DNA of 64,000 nt from NCBI GenBank assembly GCA_019420305.1, contig JAHZHL010000033.1, forward strand, positions 62,001 to 126,000, given 5' to 3'. Below are positions 43,023-51,784 of the stretch, one piece after another. Position 1 is the first letter of the stretch. Each line of letters opens with the position of its first letter. This DNA comes from Bacillota bacterium (lineage in GTDB: Bacteria > Bacillota > Clostridia > Peptostreptococcales > Anaerovoracaceae). Under the pieces are notes generated by a model, which searched no databases, had not been told where the DNA came from, and worked only from the letters and a program-made list of their open reading frames with translations. A program made the position numbers and the translations under genes.

Positions 43023-43886
43023 TCACAGGCTGGTCAGCACCGGATTTTTCAGATAATTGTACACTCTCCGGATCTCGCTGAGCTTTCGCGTGTCCAGCAT
43101 AGAAGGAACTCCCTTATCAAGCGCCGCGATTTGATTCATATCTTCATTGTCCAGTGAAAAGTTCCAGATATCCAGGTTCTCTTCCATACGATCCTTATGG
43201 ACGGATTTGGGGATCACGATCACTCCCTGCTGCACGTTCCAGCGAAGGATCACTTGCGCCGGAGTCTTTTTATGCTTTTCCGCGATTGTTTTCAATGCCG
43301 GCTCCGCAAACATTCCTTTCAGCCCCTCCGCAAAAGGCGCCCATGCCTGGGGCTGTATTCCAAGCTCCCTCATCAGGTGAAGATCCTCTTCTCGCTGGTA
43401 ATGGGGATGCCTCTCAATTTGATTGATCTGCGGCAGAATGCTGACATTACAGCACAGATCCAGCAGCCGATCCGGCAAAAAATTACACACCCCGATAGCC
43501 CGGATCTTTCCATCACGATACAATTCTTCCAGCGCCCGCCAGGATCCGTAATAATCACCGAATGGCATATGAATCAGATAAAGATCCAGATAATCAAGAC
43601 CCAGGTTGTTCAGAGATTCCGCAAAAGCGGCTTTTGTTTTCTCATATCCCATCTGCTGGATATACGCTTTTGTCGTGATGAACAGTTCTTCCCGCGGAAT
43701 CCCGCAGGCATGCAGAGCCTTTCCGACCGCTTTTTCATTCTGATAGGAACTGGCTGTATCAATCAGCCGATAGCCGGATCGCAGCGCGGTTCTCACCGCT
43801 TGCTCACAGCTTTCCTCCGGTATTTGAAACACTCCGAATCCTTCCATTGGCATATCCACACCATTGTTCAATTTAATCGTTTTCAT
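43023..43886 (-). CDS. Aldo/keto reductase
   Basis: A 287-residue NADPH-dependent TIM-barrel oxidoreductase. The N-terminal GVDMPMEGFGVFQIP, catalytic Asp in IDTASSYQNEKAVG (with Tyr), Lys in FITTKAYI and His in LYLIHMPFGDYYGSW are all visible, and the C-terminal cofactor site reads VIPKSVHKDRMEEN. Length is standard (about 280). I chose the ATG at 43886 over an adjacent TTG. It lies between two flavodoxin-like lipoprotein genes. Substrate unknown; related enzymes reduce 2,5-diketo-gluconate or methylglyoxal. Confidence 0.92.
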   Translation of the reverse strand: MKTIKLNNGVDMPMEGFGVFQIPEESCEQAVRTALRSGYRLIDTASSYQNEKAVGKALHACGIPREELFITTKAYIQQMGYEKTKAAFAESLNNLGLDYLDLYLIHMPFGDYYGSWRALEELYRDGKIRAIGVCNFLPDRLLDLCCNVSILPQINQIERHPHYQREEDLHLMRELGIQPQAWAPFAEGLKGMFAEPALKTIAEKHKKTPAQVILRWNVQQGVIVIPKSVHKDRMEENLDIWNFSLDNEDMNQIAALDKGVPSMLDTRKLSEIRRVYNYLKNPVLTSL

Positions 43887-43907
43887 CAATGAATCAAACC
43901 TCCCTGT

Positions 43908-44615
43908 TTATTCCATATATCCCAATTCCCGCAGCCAGCTTTCCACGTCGCTCCGCGCGTCCTGTACGCTGCTGCCGCCAATGGAAAGCCCCTCCTGAAC
44001 CTCCGCGTCCGGATCCAGGGTTTCGATTTCACTGACAGTCCCGGAAAATCCGCTACCGCCGGATGTCACAAAAGGCACGATGGTTTTTCCTGAGAGATCA
44101 TACTCGTCCAGGAAGCTGTAAACCGCCATCGGCATATCTCCCCACCAGTTGGGGAATCCCAGGAAAATCGTATCATATTGATCCGGGTTTTCAATCTGAC
44201 CGGTTAAGCGGGGCCTGGCGTTTTCTGCCTGTTCCTCCTGCCCCTGGTCTATTGTATCCTCGTAATTGTCCGGGTAAAGTTCTTCCGTCCGGATGGAAAA
44301 CAATTCCGCGCCGGTCGCGTCCTGAATCATACGCGCCACCATTCCGGTATTTCCGGTCCGTTCTCCGTCTGCCACCTGGATGCTGGCGCTGGCTGAGGCG
44401 TCAACTCCATCGGGAAGCTCCGCGTTCTCAGCGTAAGTGAAGTAAGCAATCAGGGCGTTGGAACTGTCCCCTTGCGAAGCTTCTGTCTCTGCCGATGCCT
44501 GCGTCGCTTCTCCGGAAGTTCCTGTCTGCGCGTTCTGAGACGTTTCTGTTTCCCCACACGCAGCAGTGAATACAAGCATGAAACATATCAGTAAAAATAC
44601 CATTCCTCTTTTCAT
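43908..44615 (-). CDS. Flavodoxin-like lipoprotein 2
   Basis: A 235-residue paralogue of the protein at 42297. Lipoprotein signal with lipobox TAAC (Cys20), Ser/Thr/Glu-rich linker to about residue 53, then ALIAYFTYAENAELPDG and, after an insert, RTGNTGMVARMIQ, which supplies a GNTG phosphate loop. Further motifs: FLGFPNWWGDMPM and FVTSGGSGFSGTVS. It probably binds FMN on the outer face of the membrane. GGAGGGA precedes the ATG at 44615. Confidence 0.85.
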   Translation of the reverse strand: MKRGMVFLLICFMLVFTAACGETETSQNAQTGTSGEATQASAETEASQGDSSNALIAYFTYAENAELPDGVDASASASIQVADGERTGNTGMVARMIQDATGAELFSIRTEELYPDNYEDTIDQGQEEQAENARPRLTGQIENPDQYDTIFLGFPNWWGDMPMAVYSFLDEYDLSGKTIVPFVTSGGSGFSGTVSEIETLDPDAEVQEGLSIGGSSVQDARSDVESWLRELGYME

Positions 44616-44771
44616 AACGGAAATCCCTCCTTTTCCTCACATAAACAGTATCTGTAATAAACGGCTCCTTCGTTTTGTTCCTAACTATGCAAATTTACTT
44701 TTTGGACACATGAATTAATGAATATGCATAATTTTATACACCACCTTCGACCAAACAAAGGATTACGCAGC

Positions 44772-45512
44772 CTATTCTGCCAGCGCAAATGTAAATTCCA
44801 CATCCTCCGGCAGCTGTTCAAAACTCTCCAGCGCTGTGTCATAAAGCACGCCTTCCATCTGGGAACCTCCTGCTGTAACAATAAGGTCACGGCTTCCGGT
44901 CTGTACGGAGACTTCCTCCTGCGTAACCCCCAGTTCCCGCAGCCAGCTTTCCACAGTATCGGACGCGCCCAGCACATCGTCCGCTTCAACCGCTAACCCA
45001 TCCAGGATCCGGGCGTCCGGCACGGCCTGAGAAATCTCATCATAGCTGCTCCCGGCGCCGTATCCATCATGGGTACAAAATGGGATCACCGTTTTCCCGG
45101 ACAGGTCTTCCTCAGCTAGGAAGGAGAAGATTGCCCGTGGCGCAGATGTGGCCCAAATTGGATACCCTAGAAACACCGTATCGTAACGTTCTATATCTAA
45201 ATCGCTGTCTGCAAGTTCCGGCAGCGCTTCCCTGTCTTGCTCCCTATGGTTCTGCTCCACCACCTGATCATAATCTGCCGGGTAAGGCTCCGCTATCCGG
45301 ATTGAATGAAGGTCTCCGCCGGTCTGTTCCTGGATCATTCCTGCCATCAACTCCGTTGTGCCATAGCGAGTTTCTCCATCTGCCGCGTCATTTTGCGCGG
45401 CCTGCGCCTCTGTGCTGCGCTCTTCCTTCTCCTGTCCGCTGCCTCCGCTCTGGCATCCCGCAAAAGAAAACAGCAACATCAGTATCAGCAAAACGGCAAG
45501 TCCTTTTTTCAT
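44772..45512 (-). CDS. Flavodoxin-like lipoprotein 3, probably degenerate
   Basis: A 246-residue paralogue with a lipoprotein signal (lipobox FAGC, Cys20) whose mature part starts at RYGTTELMAGMIQ and so lacks the first strand and the phosphate loop present in its two neighbours. Later motifs FLGYPIWATSAPR and CTHDGYGAGSS remain. After the flavodoxin fold it continues for about 35 residues (DLIVTAGGSQMEGVLYD) like the beginning of a cyclophilin-like domain, then stops. Loss at both ends suggests that FMN binding is impaired and the gene is decaying. A promoter lies at 45609-45638. Confidence 0.75.
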   Translation of the reverse strand: MKKGLAVLLILMLLFSFAGCQSGGSGQEKEERSTEAQAAQNDAADGETRYGTTELMAGMIQEQTGGDLHSIRIAEPYPADYDQVVEQNHREQDREALPELADSDLDIERYDTVFLGYPIWATSAPRAIFSFLAEEDLSGKTVIPFCTHDGYGAGSSYDEISQAVPDARILDGLAVEADDVLGASDTVESWLRELGVTQEEVSVQTGSRDLIVTAGGSQMEGVLYDTALESFEQLPEDVEFTFALAE

Positions 45513-45608
45513 CGGATCCCCTCCTTCAGTTCTTTACGTACCATCAATCCTTTCTGTCAAATAAAAAATGCAGGCACATTCAGGTAAATTTCTTCCTGTT
45601 ATGCCTAC

Positions 45609-45649
45609 ATTATAATTGGGCCTTTATTTTATGTCTAATGCTTATGTCT
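45609..45649 (-). promoter_or_regulatory. Promoter and direct repeats upstream of flavodoxin gene 3
   Basis: On the minus strand TTAGAC (45638-45633) and TATAAT (45614-45609) are 18 bases apart. The octamer AGACATAA occurs twice on that strand (45649-45642 and 45636-45629), 13 bases apart, overlapping the -35: a candidate regulator site, possibly that of the lost LysR protein next door. Confidence 0.5.
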
Positions 45650-45682
45650 CATGAACATTCATTACCAGAAAGCATGAATCCG

Positions 45683-45778
45683 CTAACCCGGCTGCGTCAC
45701 ATGCAGCAGCTCTGCCGCTTTTGTGATATTCTCTTCTCTGGCAACCGCCAGAAAATAGCGGAGTATCCGGATATCCAT
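45683..45778 (-). pseudogene. LysR-family regulator remnant
   Basis: An ATG at 45778 opens a 31-codon frame MDIRILRYFLAVAREENI then TKAAELLHVTQPG, the first half of a LysR winged helix, ending in TAG where intact proteins continue with a TLSRQL-type recognition helix. No continuation is found in any frame downstream. It lies upstream of flavodoxin gene 3 on the same strand and 6 bases after the dapH stop. LysR genes often neighbour such flavodoxin/aldo-keto reductase clusters, so this is probably the decayed cluster regulator. Confidence 0.75.
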
Positions 45779-45783
45779 CGTAT

Positions 45784-46482
45784 TTACAGCTGACGCAGGG
45801 CATCTACGATCTCGATCTTTTCCGCCGCCGTATCTTCCGCCGACTTGATCACTCTCGCCGGTACTCCCGCGACTACCGCGCCTGCGGGCACATCCTCAAT
45901 GACCACTGCTCCCGCGGCGACTACCGCGCCTTTTCCCACACGGCAGCCTTCCAGAACAACGGCATTGGCGCCGATTACAACATTGTCTTCAATGACTACC
46001 GGAGTCGCGTTAGGCGGTTCGATCACGCCTGCCAGGACGGTTCCCGCGCCGATATGACAGTTCTTTCCCACCGTTGCCCGGCCTCCCAGAACAGCGCCCA
46101 TATCGATCATCGTTCCATCGCCGATAACCGCGCCGATGTTGATGACCGCTCCCATCATAATCACGGCGTTGTCTCCGATTTCCACCATATCCCGGATGAT
46201 AGCGCCCGGCTCGATACGGGCATTGATGTTCTTCATATCCAAAAGGGGAATCGCCGAGTTTCTGCAGTCGTTTTCCACAACAAAGTCCTGAATTTTATCC
46301 ATGTTGTCTTTCAGCACTTCTCCTACAACCTTCCAGTCCCCGAACACGATTTTATCCCCGGTTCCGAACACCTGGCATCCCGCGCCGGCAAAATCCACCG
46401 GTTCTCTTTCCTTTACATAGACTTTTACCGGAGTCTTTTTTTCTGCGTTTCCTATAAATTCAATTAATTCTCTTGCTTCCAT
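45784..46482 (-). CDS. dapH: Tetrahydrodipicolinate N-acetyltransferase
   Basis: Acetylates tetrahydrodipicolinate with acetyl-CoA in the acetylase branch of lysine/diaminopimelate synthesis. The 232-residue protein has an N-terminal alpha domain (about 1-75) and a left-handed beta helix of hexapeptide repeats (about 85-210; IGDNAVIMMGAVINIGAVIG and VIEDNVVIGANAVVLEG). Its end VVAGVPARVIKSA is the typical trimer cap. Length matches DapH rather than the succinylase DapD (about 275). It is the last gene of the lysine operon; 35 bases separate it from dapB. Confidence 0.93.
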   Translation of the reverse strand: MEARELIEFIGNAEKKTPVKVYVKEREPVDFAGAGCQVFGTGDKIVFGDWKVVGEVLKDNMDKIQDFVVENDCRNSAIPLLDMKNINARIEPGAIIRDMVEIGDNAVIMMGAVINIGAVIGDGTMIDMGAVLGGRATVGKNCHIGAGTVLAGVIEPPNATPVVIEDNVVIGANAVVLEGCRVGKGAVVAAGAVVIEDVPAGAVVAGVPARVIKSAEDTAAEKIEIVDALRQL

Positions 46483-46517
46483 CTTTTGTAACTCTCTTCC
46501 CTTTCTTTTCCGGCCTG

Positions 46518-47237
46518 TTATTTGCCGCCAAACAGCACGTCCTCCATATCATACAGCCCCGGCTCCGCGGTCTGCACAAAACGAGCCGCTTTTACCGCGC
46601 CCGCGGCAAAGATCTTTTTCGATCCGGCGGTATGTTTAATTTCCAGAATTTCATCTTCGCCTGCGAATATCACATCATGCTCTCCGGCAATCGTACCGCC
46701 GCGAATGGCGTGAATTCCGATTTCTTTTCCGCGTCTGCGATTTCCTTCTCTGCCATGCACTTCCTCATAATCGCCCTTGCTGTTAATCGCGGAAACCAGC
46801 ATCTTCGCCGTTCCGCTGGGAGCATCCAGCTTTTTATTGTGGTGCTTTTCAATAACCTCCATGTCAAAGCTGTCTTCCAGAATTGGCGCGATCTCAGACA
46901 GAATCCGCTTCATCACCGTGATCCCCAGAGAAAAATTCGCCGCGAAAACAACCGGCACCTGCTGGGCCGTATCGGTGATCATCTGCTGCTGCTCCAGAGA
47001 AAATCCGGTTGTGGCTATTACTGCCGGGCACTTGCGGGCAATGCAGAAGTCCATCAGCATTTCCAGATTTTCCGGATTGCTGAAATCAATAACTACATCC
47101 ACCGGTTCTTTGATATCGTGAAGTTTTTCACCGTTTCTCGGTTCAATCATTGCCGCCAGGGAAATTCCCTCCTGCTCTTCGATGGTCTGAGCCAGAACCT
47201 TTCCCATAGCGCCTGCGCCTAAAATGGCTGCCTTCAT
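46518..47237 (-). CDS. dapB: 4-hydroxy-tetrahydrodipicolinate reductase
   Basis: NAD(P)H-dependent reduction giving tetrahydrodipicolinate. The 239-residue protein has a Rossmann start AAILGAGAMGKVLAQ (residues 3-17), catalytic His-His and Lys in EVIEKHHNKKLDAPSGTA (near 120), and FSLGITVMKRI just before. At 239 residues it is somewhat short compared with E. coli (273) but normal for Firmicutes. GGAGGAAA precedes the ATG; about 80 bases separate it from dapA. Confidence 0.94.
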   Translation of the reverse strand: MKAAILGAGAMGKVLAQTIEEQEGISLAAMIEPRNGEKLHDIKEPVDVVIDFSNPENLEMLMDFCIARKCPAVIATTGFSLEQQQMITDTAQQVPVVFAANFSLGITVMKRILSEIAPILEDSFDMEVIEKHHNKKLDAPSGTAKMLVSAINSKGDYEEVHGREGNRRRGKEIGIHAIRGGTIAGEHDVIFAGEDEILEIKHTAGSKKIFAAGAVKAARFVQTAEPGLYDMEDVLFGGK

Positions 47238-47316
47238 ATAGGTTTCCTCCCGTTTTTCAGCCTGCCCCCTATACGCGCGTAAAAACGTTTACAGATGACA
47301 GGCCTCCTTTTGTTTG

Positions 47317-48192
47317 TTATAACAGATTAATATCCTTCATTGTCTGGATCAGTTTTGCTTTTGTGTCTTCTTCCATCGGGCACAGCGGCATCCGATATCC
47401 GCCGACATTCATGCCCACCAGATTCATAGCTTCCTTGATCGGAATCGGGTTGGTTTCGATAAAGAGAGCGTTGATGAAGTCCAGATAGTATTTCTGCATT
47501 TCCGCCGCCTTCTTAACGTCCCCATTCAGATACGCCATCGCCATGTCGTGGGTTTCTTTCGGCAGGATATTGGCCAGTACGGAAATGATCCCCGCGCCGC
47601 CCATGGACATCAATGGAATGGAAATATCATCGTTTCCACAGTATACGTTAAAGTTATCATTGATCAGCCTGGAAATCTTCGTAATGAAGGACATGTCGCC
47701 ACTGGCCTCTTTAATGCCCACAATATTCTTATGTTTGCTGATTTCCGCCAGTGCCTCGTAGGTAAGGGAAACACCGGTTCTTCCCGGAACATTGTACACA
47801 TAAATCGGAATGTTTACCGCGTCCGCCACGGTGTAAAAATGGTTCACCATGCCGGATTTATTGGTCTTATTATAGTATGGCGTAATAACCAGCAGAGCGT
47901 CCGCTCCCATTTTTTCATATTTAATACTCTGTTCCATGGCGATCATCGTATTGTTGGAACCGCTTCCCACGATGATCGGAACTCTTCCGCCCGCAGCTTC
48001 AATGGAAATTCTCGCGATCTCATCTTCCTCTGTCACTGTCAGGGCAGGAGTCTCTGCCGTGGTTCCCAGAACCAATATCGCGTCCGTCTGCTGCTGGATG
48101 TGCCATTCGATCAGTTCACCCAGCTTATCATAATTCACGCTTCCGTCTTCGTGAAATGGTGTAATCAGAGCTACCATAGAGCCTGTTATCAT
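47317..48192 (-). CDS. dapA: 4-hydroxy-tetrahydrodipicolinate synthase
   Basis: Condenses pyruvate with aspartate semialdehyde; the branch point to diaminopimelate. The 291-residue TIM barrel shows LGTTAETPALT (Thr pair near 43), catalytic Tyr in YVYNVPGRTG (near 132), and Schiff-base Lys in IVGIKEASGD (near 160). Length is standard. GGAGGAAAAAG precedes the ATG at 48192, 20 bases after dapF. In Gram-positive enzymes lysine feedback inhibition is often absent, matching control by the riboswitch upstream. Confidence 0.95.
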   Translation of the reverse strand: MITGSMVALITPFHEDGSVNYDKLGELIEWHIQQQTDAILVLGTTAETPALTVTEEDEIARISIEAAGGRVPIIVGSGSNNTMIAMEQSIKYEKMGADALLVITPYYNKTNKSGMVNHFYTVADAVNIPIYVYNVPGRTGVSLTYEALAEISKHKNIVGIKEASGDMSFITKISRLINDNFNVYCGNDDISIPLMSMGGAGIISVLANILPKETHDMAMAYLNGDVKKAAEMQKYYLDFINALFIETNPIPIKEAMNLVGMNVGGYRMPLCPMEEDTKAKLIQTMKDINLL

Positions 48193-48211
48193 TTTCTTTT
48201 TCCTCCTCGTA

Positions 48212-49030
48212 CTATCTATCCTGAATATAAGTACCTTCCGCGACTTTTACCGCAGGTCCGGTCATGGTCACTTCGCCGTCCGCCAGCTGTTCGATGATAA
48301 GTTCGCCATAAGGCAGCTGTACGGTAACCTTCCGGTCTGTCTTGCCTTCCCGGATGCCCATCACCACGCTGGCACAGGCTCCGGTTCCGCAGGCGTATGT
48401 AAAGCCTACACCCCGTTCATAGGTTTTAATTTCAAGGGTTGCGGAATCAATTTTCTTTACAAAGTTCACATTGGTTTTCTCGGAAAAAACAGGATGATTG
48501 GAAAGCTGACTAGCTGCTGTCTCTGACGGGAACTCCTCCACCCATACAACGGTATGTACGGTTCCCATAAAACAGCTGCTGACCGTGAAAGCGCCTTCTG
48601 TCGTTTCCAGCCGTTGATTCAAAAAATCTTCCTCTCCGTTCAGAACACCGAAGTCCTGACACCGGAAGCTGGGCTTTCCCATCTGTATTTTTACAAGAAA
48701 CGGATCCGTACTGATCCGGTTTACAATCATTTCGCCTGCCAGAGTCTGCACAGGATAAGTTTCTGCTGTCTGTATTCCGTTATCATAGCAGAAGGCCGCG
48801 AAGCACCGGATACCATTGCCGCACATAGGCGCCCGGCTGCCGTCCATATTGTAAAAGACCATTTCCAGCGCAGGCTCTTTCCGGACGACAATAAACCCAT
48901 CCGCTCCAATGCCGGTAGCCATACTGCATACACTGACAGCAAGCCGGCTGTAATCCTGTCCTGCCACATCCGCCTCATCTGCAATAATAAAGTTGTTTCC
49001 ACATCCGTGGTACTTCGCAAATCGGATCAT
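48212..49030 (-). CDS. dapF: Diaminopimelate epimerase
   Basis: Interconverts LL- and meso-diaminopimelate without cofactor, using two cysteines. The 272-residue protein has the first in MCGNGIRCFAA (near 74) and the second in YACGTGACASVV (near 213), with the N-terminal KYHGCGNNFI. Length is typical. It lies 29 bases after the aspartokinase and 19 before dapA in the lysine operon. Confidence 0.95.
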   Translation of the reverse strand: MIRFAKYHGCGNNFIIADEADVAGQDYSRLAVSVCSMATGIGADGFIVVRKEPALEMVFYNMDGSRAPMCGNGIRCFAAFCYDNGIQTAETYPVQTLAGEMIVNRISTDPFLVKIQMGKPSFRCQDFGVLNGEEDFLNQRLETTEGAFTVSSCFMGTVHTVVWVEEFPSETAASQLSNHPVFSEKTNVNFVKKIDSATLEIKTYERGVGFTYACGTGACASVVMGIREGKTDRKVTVQLPYGELIIEQLADGEVTMTGPAVKVAEGTYIQDR

Positions 49031-49059
49031 ACCAAACTCTCCTGTCTCTTCCTGGTTAT

Positions 49060-50268
49060 TTACAGCTCAAAAGCCTCTGCTAAAGCGATGGCCGCTTTGC
49101 TCTTCCATTCCATATCCACTGTTACGGAAATAGAGATTTCAGAAGTGGTAATCTGATAGTATTTAATGTCATTTGCCGCCAGCACATTGAACACTTCACT
49201 TGCTACGCCGGAGTGTGTCGCCATGCCTACACCTACCAGAGAAATCATTGCCAGATCCTCTTCACATTCTACAGTTACACCCTTAAAAATTTCATCCGCG
49301 TCAATGCGCTTTTTCAGTTCTTTTCCCTGAGTCCGGGTGCAGCTGAAGGATACGGAGCAGGTGTCTTTGCCCATGCTCTGCTGGGAAATCATATCCACAT
49401 TTATATCCAGTTCGCCTAAAATCTTAAAACATTCCGCGACAGTCTTTCCGTCGTTTTTGATGTTTCTCATAGTGAAAATCGTGATATCTTCCTGAATGCT
49501 CATACCTGTAACGGGCATTTCTTCTACTAATAAATTATCGTTATTCATAATATATGTTCCTTTACTTTTATCCCTTTCCATTGCTTTCCCTAAAAATAAC
49601 TTCACACCATATTTTTTCGCCAGTTCCACGCTGCGCGTTTCCAGCTTATCCGCCCCCAGATTCGCAAGTTCCATCATCTCTTCATATGTAATAGAGGCCA
49701 GCTTTTTCGCTTTCGGGTAGATAGCCGGATCAACGGTGTACAAACCGTCGGTTGTGGAATATACTTCGCACGGCCATCCCAGCTGGGCCGCGATCGCTAC
49801 TGCCGTAATATCCGAACCTCCCCTACCCAGGGTTGTTACATCGCCGTCTTCGCTGGCTCCCTGAAATCCCGCTACTACCGCGACTTTTCCCTGTTTAATA
49901 ATCGTCTCTACATTCTCTGTATTGAATGTTTTAATCCGCGCGTGGGTATGATAGTCATTTGTAATAAATCCCGACTGAAGTCCGGTCAGGGAAACCGCCG
50001 GCACGCCCAGATTGTTAAGAGCGATGGAAAGAAGCGCCACGGACTGTTGTTCTCCGGTCGCCAGAAGGGCGTCCATTTCCCGTTTCGGAATATCGCCGCC
50101 CACTTCCTGCGCCATTTTAATCAGGCGGTCTGTTGTCCTTCCCATAGCGCTAGCGACAATTACCAGACCATCTCCTTCCTGTCTTGTCTCCGCCACATGC
50201 CGGGCGATGGCTTTGATTTTGTCAATCGAATCGACACATCTGCCATTATATTTCTGTACTACATTCAT
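49060..50268 (-). CDS. lysC: Aspartate kinase with degenerate N-terminal catalytic motif
   Basis: Aspartokinase of the monofunctional type phosphorylates aspartate for the lysine/threonine/methionine pathway. The 402-residue protein has SAMGRTTD (near 41), LLATGEQQSV, TLGRGGSDITAVAIA (near 150), STTDGLYTVDP and two C-terminal ACT domains (about 265-402). The usual N-terminal KFGGTSV, which contacts ATP and aspartate, reads KYNGRCV here (residues 6-12): Lys and one Gly remain, but the other Gly, Thr and Ser are replaced. Activity may be altered or lost. It lies between lysA and dapF under the lysine riboswitch. A second aspartokinase elsewhere in the genome would be expected if this one is inactive. 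Confidence 0.88.
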   Translation of the reverse strand: MNVVQKYNGRCVDSIDKIKAIARHVAETRQEGDGLVIVASAMGRTTDRLIKMAQEVGGDIPKREMDALLATGEQQSVALLSIALNNLGVPAVSLTGLQSGFITNDYHTHARIKTFNTENVETIIKQGKVAVVAGFQGASEDGDVTTLGRGGSDITAVAIAAQLGWPCEVYSTTDGLYTVDPAIYPKAKKLASITYEEMMELANLGADKLETRSVELAKKYGVKLFLGKAMERDKSKGTYIMNNDNLLVEEMPVTGMSIQEDITIFTMRNIKNDGKTVAECFKILGELDINVDMISQQSMGKDTCSVSFSCTRTQGKELKKRIDADEIFKGVTVECEEDLAMISLVGVGMATHSGVASEVFNVLAANDIKYYQITTSEISISVTVDMEWKSKAAIALAEAFEL

Positions 50269-50284
50269 CTTTTTTTATCCTTTC

Positions 50285-51568
50285 CTAAATTGTCAGTTGC
50301 TCATCCGCTTCCAGTCTGAGCTGGTCTTCGTAGGTTTCCCTTCTCAGCACTCTCCGCGCCTTTCCTTCTTTGACAAATACCACTTCCGGCCTTCCCGCCC
50401 GGTTATAGTTGCTGGCCATGGAGTATCCGTAAGCCCCCGCCGCGTAGATGACCAGGAGATCGCCCTCACATACCGAGGAAGGAAGTCTCGCTTCTTTAAT
50501 CAGGATATCTCCGGATTCGCAGTTTTTCCCCGCTACACAGAACAGTTTGTCTTTTGGCTCTCCCATGCGCGTCGCGATGTCACAACTGTATTCTGCCTGA
50601 TACAGCGCCGGACGGATATTGTCACTCATTCCTCCATCTACAAAGAGAAAATGTTTACTATCCGTATCTTTGGAAAATCCTACCCGGTACAGGGCGTACC
50701 CGGCTTCTCCCACAATGGACCTTCCCGGCTCGATCAGAAGCTTTTTCAGCGCTATGCCCTTTTCCGCAATCAGCGTTTCACAGGCGCGCGCCAGTATTTT
50801 CGCCATTTCCCCCAGGGGGATCGGTTTATCAACGGCAGTATATTTAATGCCGAATCCACCCCCTATACTGAGGCAGTCCGCTGTAACGCGGTACTGCTCT
50901 TTCATCTCTCTGATGAAGTCAATCATAATTTCCAGTGCCTTTTCAAAGCCCTCCGTCTCGGTAATCTGGGAGCCGATATGGCTGTGAAATCCTTTGAAAG
51001 TCACATATTCACCGTCCAGAACCGGCTGGATCAATTCCGCGATTTCCTCTGTTTTTTTGATGGAAATCCCAAATTTGGAATCCGATCCGGAAGTGCGGAT
51101 ATACTCATGGGTATGAGCTTCAATTCCCGGGTTGACTCTCAGAAGAACGTCGATAGGGCGTTTTAGATCCGCCGCCAGGCTGACAAGTCGCTGGCTTTCC
51201 ATCCGGTTATCCAGTACAATAGTGCCGCAGCCAGCTTCCAGCGCCATGCGCAGCTCTTCTTCCGATTTGTTATTTCCGTGGAAATAAACGGATTTCATAT
51301 CCACGCCCGCCTGCTGCGCGCAGTACAGCTCTCCGCCGCTTACAACGTCCAGCCCCGCTCCGGCTTCTTTCGCTTTTTCAAAAATCGCCTTGCAGGAAAA
51401 CGCTTTCGCCGCGTAAACCACCTCTGTCTCGAATTTCTCCGATTTAAAATTATTTGTGGCTGCCGCAAACTGTTCTTCAATTTTTGCCTCGTCATAGACT
51501 AAAAGCGGTGTCCCTGAGACCTCTGCCAATCTCCGGCAGTCAATGCCTCCGATTTCTAAGTTTGCCAT
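50285..51568 (-). CDS. lysA: Diaminopimelate decarboxylase
   Basis: PLP-dependent last step of lysine synthesis. The 427-residue fold-type III protein has the Schiff-base Lys in VVYAAKAFS (near 53), HSHIGSQI-type motif GFHSHIGSQITE (near 170), LSIGGGFG for PLP phosphate (near 211), EPGRSIV (near 263), and the active-site Cys in AGKNCESGD (near 342). First gene of lysA-lysC-dapF-dapA-dapB-dapH, 16 bases before lysC. AAGGAA precedes the ATG. Its leader holds a lysine riboswitch and terminator. Confidence 0.95.
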   Translation of the reverse strand: MANLEIGGIDCRRLAEVSGTPLLVYDEAKIEEQFAAATNNFKSEKFETEVVYAAKAFSCKAIFEKAKEAGAGLDVVSGGELYCAQQAGVDMKSVYFHGNNKSEEELRMALEAGCGTIVLDNRMESQRLVSLAADLKRPIDVLLRVNPGIEAHTHEYIRTSGSDSKFGISIKKTEEIAELIQPVLDGEYVTFKGFHSHIGSQITETEGFEKALEIMIDFIREMKEQYRVTADCLSIGGGFGIKYTAVDKPIPLGEMAKILARACETLIAEKGIALKKLLIEPGRSIVGEAGYALYRVGFSKDTDSKHFLFVDGGMSDNIRPALYQAEYSCDIATRMGEPKDKLFCVAGKNCESGDILIKEARLPSSVCEGDLLVIYAAGAYGYSMASNYNRAGRPEVVFVKEGKARRVLRRETYEDQLRLEADEQLTI

Positions 51569-51645
51569 GTTGTCTTCCTTTTCTTTTATCGTGTAGTATA
51601 TTCCGGTTTTGTTGATATGATTTCCGCAGGACCCGCCGGCTGTAA

Positions 51646-51676
51646 TGAAAAAAGCCAGCGAGCAATCCTCGCTGAC
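51646..51676 (-). terminator. Expression-platform terminator of the lysine riboswitch
   Basis: CAGCGAG (51656-51662) and CTCGCTG (51668-51674) form a GC-rich hairpin followed on the minus strand by GCTTTTTTC. It lies between the riboswitch aptamer and lysA, as expected for transcriptional control. Confidence 0.85.
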
Positions 51677-51784
51677 TTAAAATAAACAGAATTTCGGGAT
51701 GCCTGACGGCTCCAGGTCCGTGTGTTCGCTCTTCCCTCTGATGTCTTTCATGTCATGTAAGGATAGCTCACCTGCTCTGGTTTC

